From Anaerolineales bacterium (GTDB lineage Bacteria; Chloroflexota; Anaerolineae; Anaerolineales; UBA4823): a stretch of DNA of 43,451 nt. The notes beneath the pieces were generated by a model. That model made no database searches, was not told where the DNA came from, and was given only the letters and a program-made list of their open reading frames with translations. Positions 38,756 through 43,451 of this stretch are shown piece by piece. The stretch lies in the NCBI GenBank assembly GCA_020354045.1, contig CP070639.1, forward strand, positions 44,733 through 88,183. The letters run 5' to 3'. The translations under genes and the position numbers were made by a program. Position 1 is the stretch's first letter; the number at the start of each line of letters is the position of its first letter.

Positions 38756-40828
38756 ATGAAAGAGTATACGACTGAATTTATTCGAAATATTGCTTTGGCT
38801 TCGCATAGCGGTTCTGGAAAAACGATGCTTGCTGAGGCGTTTTTACATTACACAGGTGCGATCACTCGTTTGGGTAAGGTAGAGGATGGAACAACAGTTT
38901 CCGATTTTGAGGAGGAAGAACAGAGGCGCAATCTATCTCTATCTACATCGATAATCCCCGTAGAGTTCAAAGACCACAAAATAAACTTCTTGGATACACC
39001 AGGTTATACGGATTTCGTGGGAGAAGTCATATCGGCACTACGAGTTTCTGATGGCGCGATTCTTCTCATTGATTCTGTAGCCGGGGTTGAAGTTGGTACA
39101 GAAATCGCCTGGAATTATTGTGATGAATATAATTTGCCCCGTTTCGTGGTTGTCAACAAGATGAACCGTGATAACGCGAATTTCAAGAAAGCGCTTGATT
39201 CTGTACAGCAGATATCTGAAAAACGACTAATAAATGTGCAATTGCCATGGGGTGAAAAACTGGAATTCAAGGGTGTAATTGATCTGCTCACGATGAAAGC
39301 ATATGCTGGTGATGGTGCAAAATCTCAAGATATCCCCGCTGAGTACATGGAAGAGGTGGAAAACGCCCGTATGGAACTGATTGAGGCTGCCGCAGAAGGC
39401 GAGGACGCGCTGTTAGAGAAATACCTGGAGGGAGAAGAACTCACCGCGGAAGAGATTCAACGCGGCCTACGGAATGTAATCCTGTCTGGAGAATTTGTAC
39501 CCGTTTTTGTGGCTGCTGGTTCGGCTGAGATCGGGCTAGAATCTTTACTGGATGCCGTGATCAATCTCTTTCCTTCCCCCAAAGATACTACACCTGCTAA
39601 AGCTCAAGGCAAGGATGGAGAAGAAATTCTTGAACCTGTTGACTCGGGCCCACTTGCCGCCTTTGTTTGGAAAACAACAGCCGATCCGTTTGTAGGGAAG
39701 ATCACCTATTTCCGGGTTTATTCAGGTAGCATGGCTTCAGATTCTCGAGTTTGGAACCATGGAAAGGGCACCGAGGAACGTTTAGGTACATTACATATCC
39801 AACGAGGCAAGGATCAAATAGGTGTCAAAGTGGTGCATGTTGGAGATATCGCTACTGTCTCGAAGCTTGGCGAAACATCTACTGGTGATACGCTGTGTGA
39901 TAAAGGTCATCCATTGGAATTAACTGTGCCATCCTATCCCAATGCGCTGTACCAGGTGGCGGTTATTCCGAAAACCCAATCTGACTCAGCTAAAATCAGC
40001 CCTACACTTACCCGTCTGTGTGAAGAGGATATGACTTTGTCCTGGCATCAGGAACCAAGTACGAACCAGACGATTCTGCAAGGGATGGGTGATCAACATC
40101 TGGATGTGGCGATACGAAAAGCAGAAAACAAATTTCAGACTGGTTTGAATACGGAACTACCAAAAGTGCCCTATCTTGAAACAATTACGAAACAAGGTCA
40201 AGCCATGTATCGGCACAAGAAACAAACAGGTGGCGCTGGCCAGTTTGGTGAAGTACACATGCGTATTGAGCCTCTGAAAGAACAGGATTACGAGTTCTCG
40301 AATGATGTATTTGGTGGTGCGATTTCAAGCAATTATATGCCCGCAATCGAGAAAGGAATTAAGGCAGTAATGAAGGATGGGGTGGTAGCTGGTTTCCCTG
40401 TATTAAATGTTAAGGTTTCTGTTTATGATGGGAAAGAACACGCGGTAGATTCAAAACCTGTAGCGTTCGAGATTGCGGGTCGGGAGGCATTCAAGCTAGC
40501 TGTTCATGACGCTTCACCAGTATTGATGGAGCCAATCATGAATGTGCGTATTACCGTTCCTGAGATCAATATGGGTGATGTTTTAGGTGATCTAAATACT
40601 CGCCGGGCTCGGGTTCAGGGGATGGAGACAGAGAAAGGCAGGTCCATTGTCACTGCACACGTACCACTGGCAGAAATGCTACGTTACACGACTGATTTAA
40701 GATCCATCACCGGTGGTAGAGGGGTATTTGAGATGGAATTTTCAAATTATGAGGTTGTTCCAACTCATCTTGCCCAGGACATTATTTCAAATCGCCAGAA
40801 AGAGCTAGCTGCTGCAAGGGAAAATTAA
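38756..40828 (+). CDS. EF-G-like translation factor GTPase (EF-G2 family)
   Basis: About 690 residues from the ATG at 38756, preceded by GGAGGA; the in-frame TTG at 38717 is upstream of the ribosome site. Five-domain EF-G layout with G1 HSGSGKT, G3 DTPGYTDF, G4 NKMNRDNA, and C-terminal EF-G domains IV and V (GGAGQFGEVHMRI; EPIMNVRITVPEINMGDVLGDLNTRRARVQGM). It differs from canonical EF-G: GHIDAGKTT is replaced by SHSGSGKTM, the RGITI switch I reads RRNLSLS, and the catalytic His of DTPGHVDF is Tyr. These marks fit the EF-G2 paralogue group, whose role is not settled. A canonical fusA is presumably elsewhere. Strong promoter and terminator, single-gene unit. Confidence 0.88.
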   Translation: MKEYTTEFIRNIALASHSGSGKTMLAEAFLHYTGAITRLGKVEDGTTVSDFEEEEQRRNLSLSTSIIPVEFKDHKINFLDTPGYTDFVGEVISALRVSDGAILLIDSVAGVEVGTEIAWNYCDEYNLPRFVVVNKMNRDNANFKKALDSVQQISEKRLINVQLPWGEKLEFKGVIDLLTMKAYAGDGAKSQDIPAEYMEEVENARMELIEAAAEGEDALLEKYLEGEELTAEEIQRGLRNVILSGEFVPVFVAAGSAEIGLESLLDAVINLFPSPKDTTPAKAQGKDGEEILEPVDSGPLAAFVWKTTADPFVGKITYFRVYSGSMASDSRVWNHGKGTEERLGTLHIQRGKDQIGVKVVHVGDIATVSKLGETSTGDTLCDKGHPLELTVPSYPNALYQVAVIPKTQSDSAKISPTLTRLCEEDMTLSWHQEPSTNQTILQGMGDQHLDVAIRKAENKFQTGLNTELPKVPYLETITKQGQAMYRHKKQTGGAGQFGEVHMRIEPLKEQDYEFSNDVFGGAISSNYMPAIEKGIKAVMKDGVVAGFPVLNVKVSVYDGKEHAVDSKPVAFEIAGREAFKLAVHDASPVLMEPIMNVRITVPEINMGDVLGDLNTRRARVQGMETEKGRSIVTAHVPLAEMLRYTTDLRSITGGRGVFEMEFSNYEVVPTHLAQDIISNRQKELAAAREN

Positions 40829-40864
40829 ACAGAATAATTTCGGCAACAGGAGAGTATGCCCAGT

Positions 40865-40904
40865 AAGTGGGTGTTGTAATAGCAATTTCGTACAATACCC
40901 ACTT
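40865..40904 (+). terminator. Rho-independent terminator after the EF-G-like gene
   Basis: 14-bp stem AAGTGGGTGTTGTA / TACAATACCCACTT with one G-U pair and a 12-nt loop, followed by TTCATTTT. It may also serve the convergent MFS gene ending at 40940. Confidence 0.82.
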
Positions 40905-40939
40905 TTCATTTTAGGAAATAATGATACTACTTTTGAGTT

Positions 40940-42088
40940 TTAACTATAGATTGAGATATTCGAGGATGGAGTGACCTTTGGAGAGCGCAGGATTATGAGA
41001 TTCAGCAGGATGGATGTAAAAATCATACCCACACTTACAGGATAAATTGAGACGGGATTATATTCATATAAATATCCGGCTAGAAGTGGTGCCAAAAAAG
41101 TGGAGAAAGCGGTGGCTGTTTCAGCCAACCCATAGGCGAGACCCATATTAGCACTGTTCACAAGGGAACGGATGTGAGCTGTGGCTAGAGAGCGGGAGCT
41201 CCGAAAACCCCCTAGCCAAAAATAGGCGAGGGCATACGTATAGTAATTCCTGCCGATCCAGAGAAAAAATGAAAAGAGTCCGACACCTATTTGCCCTAAC
41301 AGATACCCCTTACGGGCATTCAGTTGTCCTAAGCCAAGATTTAAGATCACTATTCCTAATCCACCGATAGAGTAAAGTTGCCCGATCCGTATCAGGTCAA
41401 TACCGCGCTCGTTTTGTAAATAATTAGGTGACAAAGGCTGGGGCAAATACATGGCAAATGTCGCCAGTGAAAACGCTAAAACGAAGCTGATATATCCTGA
41501 ATTCTTGAATAAAGATTTGCCGGGTTCTGCTTCCGTGTAGTTATCCACGGGTTGTTTGCGAATCAACAAGATGAAGAGAGTAGATACGGCAAATATGGCT
41601 GCTGAAATTGAGAATATCCCCCTGAAACCTACACGATTGCCGATTAGGCCACCTAACATCGGACCTAATATTGTGCCTAAATTGAAGGCAGCTGATATGA
41701 GGGTGATTGCCCTGCCAACCGACCATTTCCCTCGTGCAGCGGTGATATAGCTATTTAAAGGTGCCAATACAAAAAGGGTCACACTATACAACAGCATACC
41801 CGGGACAAATAAAGTTAATGAACGTGAAATTGCCATGATGCCAGTGGCAGCCAAACCCAAAAACCATGCTAACCACATCATCGGGCGGCGACCAATTTTG
41901 TCTGCCATATAACCAGCTGGTATATGTGCTAAAGTCGCTGCGATCCCATAGGCTCCGAAAATAGCACCAATGTTAAGCGGGGTAGCACCAAGTTGTTGTA
42001 AATACAGGGGTTGAAAGGGCAGAAAAGTGCTTTCACCCAAGCCCCAGGTGAATAAAGAGATCGCTACAAAAATGATGTCACGATTCAT
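40940..42088 (-). CDS. Major facilitator superfamily transporter
   Basis: 382 residues with about 12 hydrophobic helices. The A-motif between helices 2 and 3 reads GYMADKIGRRPMMW. Helix 5 has GTILGPMLGGLIG, the signature of drug:proton antiporters and related exporters. N-terminus WGLGESTFLPFQPLYLQQLGA. It is probably an efflux permease, but substrate and direction cannot be told. No good Shine-Dalgarno precedes the ATG. It lies 118 bp after the M24 peptidase gene; that gap shows no clear feature. Confidence 0.85.
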   Translation of the reverse strand: MNRDIIFVAISLFTWGLGESTFLPFQPLYLQQLGATPLNIGAIFGAYGIAATLAHIPAGYMADKIGRRPMMWLAWFLGLAATGIMAISRSLTLFVPGMLLYSVTLFVLAPLNSYITAARGKWSVGRAITLISAAFNLGTILGPMLGGLIGNRVGFRGIFSISAAIFAVSTLFILLIRKQPVDNYTEAEPGKSLFKNSGYISFVLAFSLATFAMYLPQPLSPNYLQNERGIDLIRIGQLYSIGGLGIVILNLGLGQLNARKGYLLGQIGVGLFSFFLWIGRNYYTYALAYFWLGGFRSSRSLATAHIRSLVNSANMGLAYGLAETATAFSTFLAPLLAGYLYEYNPVSIYPVSVGMIFTSILLNLIILRSPKVTPSSNISIYS

Positions 42089-42206
42089 TGGTTTTTTCTT
42101 ATGGGGAAGTTATCAGACCTATGTTCAGCTTCGGTGAAATGATCAACGACTGTGACCACATTCACTTGATGGCCAACAATTCGTCTTTATTCACGAGATG
42201 CCAATT

Positions 42207-43334
42207 TTAAAGTGCAATAACCTGTAAATCCCTGGGTAGATCTGTAAGACAAATGGCTCCATCTTGGGTAATCACCACATTATCCTCGATGCGAACTCCA
42301 TTTTGCTCCGGTAAATATATGCCTGGTTCAATCGTCAAAGTCATGCCTGGATCGATAAATTGCTCATTATCGCTGCGAATATAAGGTGGTTCATGAGCTT
42401 CCATACCCAAACCATGACCAGTGCGGTGAATGAAGAACTTTCCATAACCCGCCTGATCGATGACAGTTCTGGCTACCAGGTCTATTTGATTAGCCTTGGT
42501 TCCTGGTCTTGTTGCCTGGCGGGCAGCAAGATTGGCATTACGAACAATATTGGCAATACGCGCTTCTTCATCTCCAGGTTCACCGATTGCGAAGGTGCGG
42601 GTAATATCTGAGCAATAACCTTGATATGAGGCGCCCCAATCAATGACTAACAAGTCGCCTGCACTTATCCGTCTATCTGTAGGAGAGGCATGTGGATTGG
42701 CACTGTTTGGACCAGAAGAGACTATTGGGTGGAAGGGTAAATGAGGATCACTGCCAGCCGTGAACAATTGAAGCACCAACTCGGAAGCCAACTCACGTTC
42801 CGTCATCCCTGGTTTTATTAGGGGAAGAGTAGATCGCAAAGCAGTTTGGGCGATATCTACTGCTTTACGCATAGCCAAAATTTCTTTTTCATCCTTTCTT
42901 ATCCTGAGTTCGGCTATCTCTGCCTCGGCGGATACAAATAGCGAATCTTTGGCAGCCGCTCTTAAATATTGATACTCAAGAAATCGAAGACCTCTGGGTT
43001 CGACACCTACTTTTTTGCCTGCTTCGATCTTTGCAGATTTTATCGCCTGGTAGAAAGCTGATTTCCAGTCTGTTGGGTCTTCTCCATAAGTGAAGACCTG
43101 GATTGGATCGGAGAGGTTGGTAGTTTTAGCCGCCTCTAACTCAGGTAGAACAATGGTGAGGAGTGTCTGGGGAACGAAAATCAGTACAATTGGTCTTTCG
43201 GAGAGGTGAAAGTCTAAACCAGTCAGGTACTTCAAGCTGGCACCTGGGTTGAGAACTAGAGCATCCAATGATGCGTTTTGAATATATGTTGCCAGCCGTG
43301 CTTGGCGGTCGGTGTATGGTGTTTCATTTCTCAT
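42207..43334 (-). CDS. M24 family aminopeptidase (Xaa-Pro peptidase type)
   Basis: 375 residues. The creatinase-like N-terminal domain (about 1-135) is followed by a pita-bread metallopeptidase domain. All five metal ligands are seen: Asp in VIDWGASYQGYCSDITRTF (first and second Asp), His in IHRTGHGLGMEAHEPP, Glu in LTIEPGIYLPEQNG and Glu in VRIEDNVVIT. Length and architecture fit Xaa-Pro aminopeptidase or dipeptidase PepQ-like enzymes, which release residues before proline. Cytosolic. SD GGAG 8 bp before the ATG. Confidence 0.92.
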   Translation of the reverse strand: MRNETPYTDRQARLATYIQNASLDALVLNPGASLKYLTGLDFHLSERPIVLIFVPQTLLTIVLPELEAAKTTNLSDPIQVFTYGEDPTDWKSAFYQAIKSAKIEAGKKVGVEPRGLRFLEYQYLRAAAKDSLFVSAEAEIAELRIRKDEKEILAMRKAVDIAQTALRSTLPLIKPGMTERELASELVLQLFTAGSDPHLPFHPIVSSGPNSANPHASPTDRRISAGDLLVIDWGASYQGYCSDITRTFAIGEPGDEEARIANIVRNANLAARQATRPGTKANQIDLVARTVIDQAGYGKFFIHRTGHGLGMEAHEPPYIRSDNEQFIDPGMTLTIEPGIYLPEQNGVRIEDNVVITQDGAICLTDLPRDLQVIAL

Positions 43335-43365
43335 TGTAGTAGCTCCAGGGTAAGGAATAAAGCCG

Positions 43366-43371
43366 ATTATA
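43366..43371 (-). promoter_or_regulatory. Probable -10 box of the M24 peptidase gene
   Basis: Perfect TATAAT on the minus strand, 32 nt upstream of the ATG at 43334; no good -35 hexamer at 16-18 bp. The rest of the right edge to 43451 shows no gene. Confidence 0.4.
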
Positions 43372-43451
43372 GCCTAACATTTGCTCTAATAACTCTGCCA
43401 GTCCCAATGGAACAAAAACCCGTGTGTGCTAGAATAGCTGAGTGATCTCTT

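Noticed and set aside
42089-42206. Possible promoter TTGATC...CATAGG upstream of the MFS gene
   Set aside because: The -10 match is only 3 of 6; nothing else in this gap is convincing.

Overview
The window looks like a stretch of core chromosome from a member of the Chloroflexota, most likely an Anaerolineae-type bacterium. This placement is inferred from gene content: a membrane-anchored baseplate-J-like protein, archaeal-type ApgM phosphoglycerate mutase, a fused membrane/spermidine-synthase-like protein, an F420-type luciferase-like oxidoreductase, a small-protein/methyltransferase/sulfatase cassette, and tandem valyl-tRNA synthetases. Base composition is even, in the mid-40s per cent G+C by eye. 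Coding density is high and recognisable promoters are sigma-A like (TTGnnn, 16-18 bp, TATAAT-like). I see no rRNA, tRNA, IS element, prophage or CRISPR array.

Layout. Positions 1-9755 are all on the minus strand: alaS, a 71-residue membrane protein, a two-part methyltransferase, a membrane sulfatase-like protein, then the baseplate-J-like protein, ruvX, mltG and a PQQ-type sugar dehydrogenase cut by the left edge. Positions 10007-12273 (plus) hold a spermidine-synthase-like membrane protein and a DUF1461 membrane protein, translationally coupled. Positions 12343-14736 (minus) hold apgM and an orphan sugar-ABC ATPase. Positions 14870-18103 (plus) hold mutS and a DUF3786 gene. Positions 18121-25139 (minus) form one probable operon: a type-2 valyl-tRNA synthetase, a canonical bacterial ValS, an alpha/beta hydrolase and a luciferase-like oxidoreductase. 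It is preceded by a complete T-box leader with a GUC (Val) specifier.

Positions 25672-26574 (plus) encode a metallo-beta-lactamase-fold hydrolase. Positions 26619-28558 (minus) encode a membrane protein, a JAMM/MPN peptidase and PlsY. Positions 28831-32545 (plus) encode a GT4 glycosyltransferase, YraN, MiaA and a D-Ala-D-Ala-ligase-like ATP-grasp enzyme. A PIG-L deacetylase (minus) diverges from an acyl-CoA ligase (plus). Then come a large membrane protein of unknown function, an alkaline-phosphatase-superfamily metalloenzyme and a small methyltransferase (minus), an EF-G2-like GTPase (plus), and an MFS transporter and an M24 aminopeptidase (minus).

The most distinctive feature is 19884-25528: promoter, tRNA-Val-sensing T-box, then two structurally different valyl-tRNA synthetases in tandem. 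A valine-starvation sensor appears to control an ancestrally distinct pair of enzymes for the same amino acid. The rest is mainly translation, DNA repair, envelope and lipid housekeeping, with a few families of unknown role.
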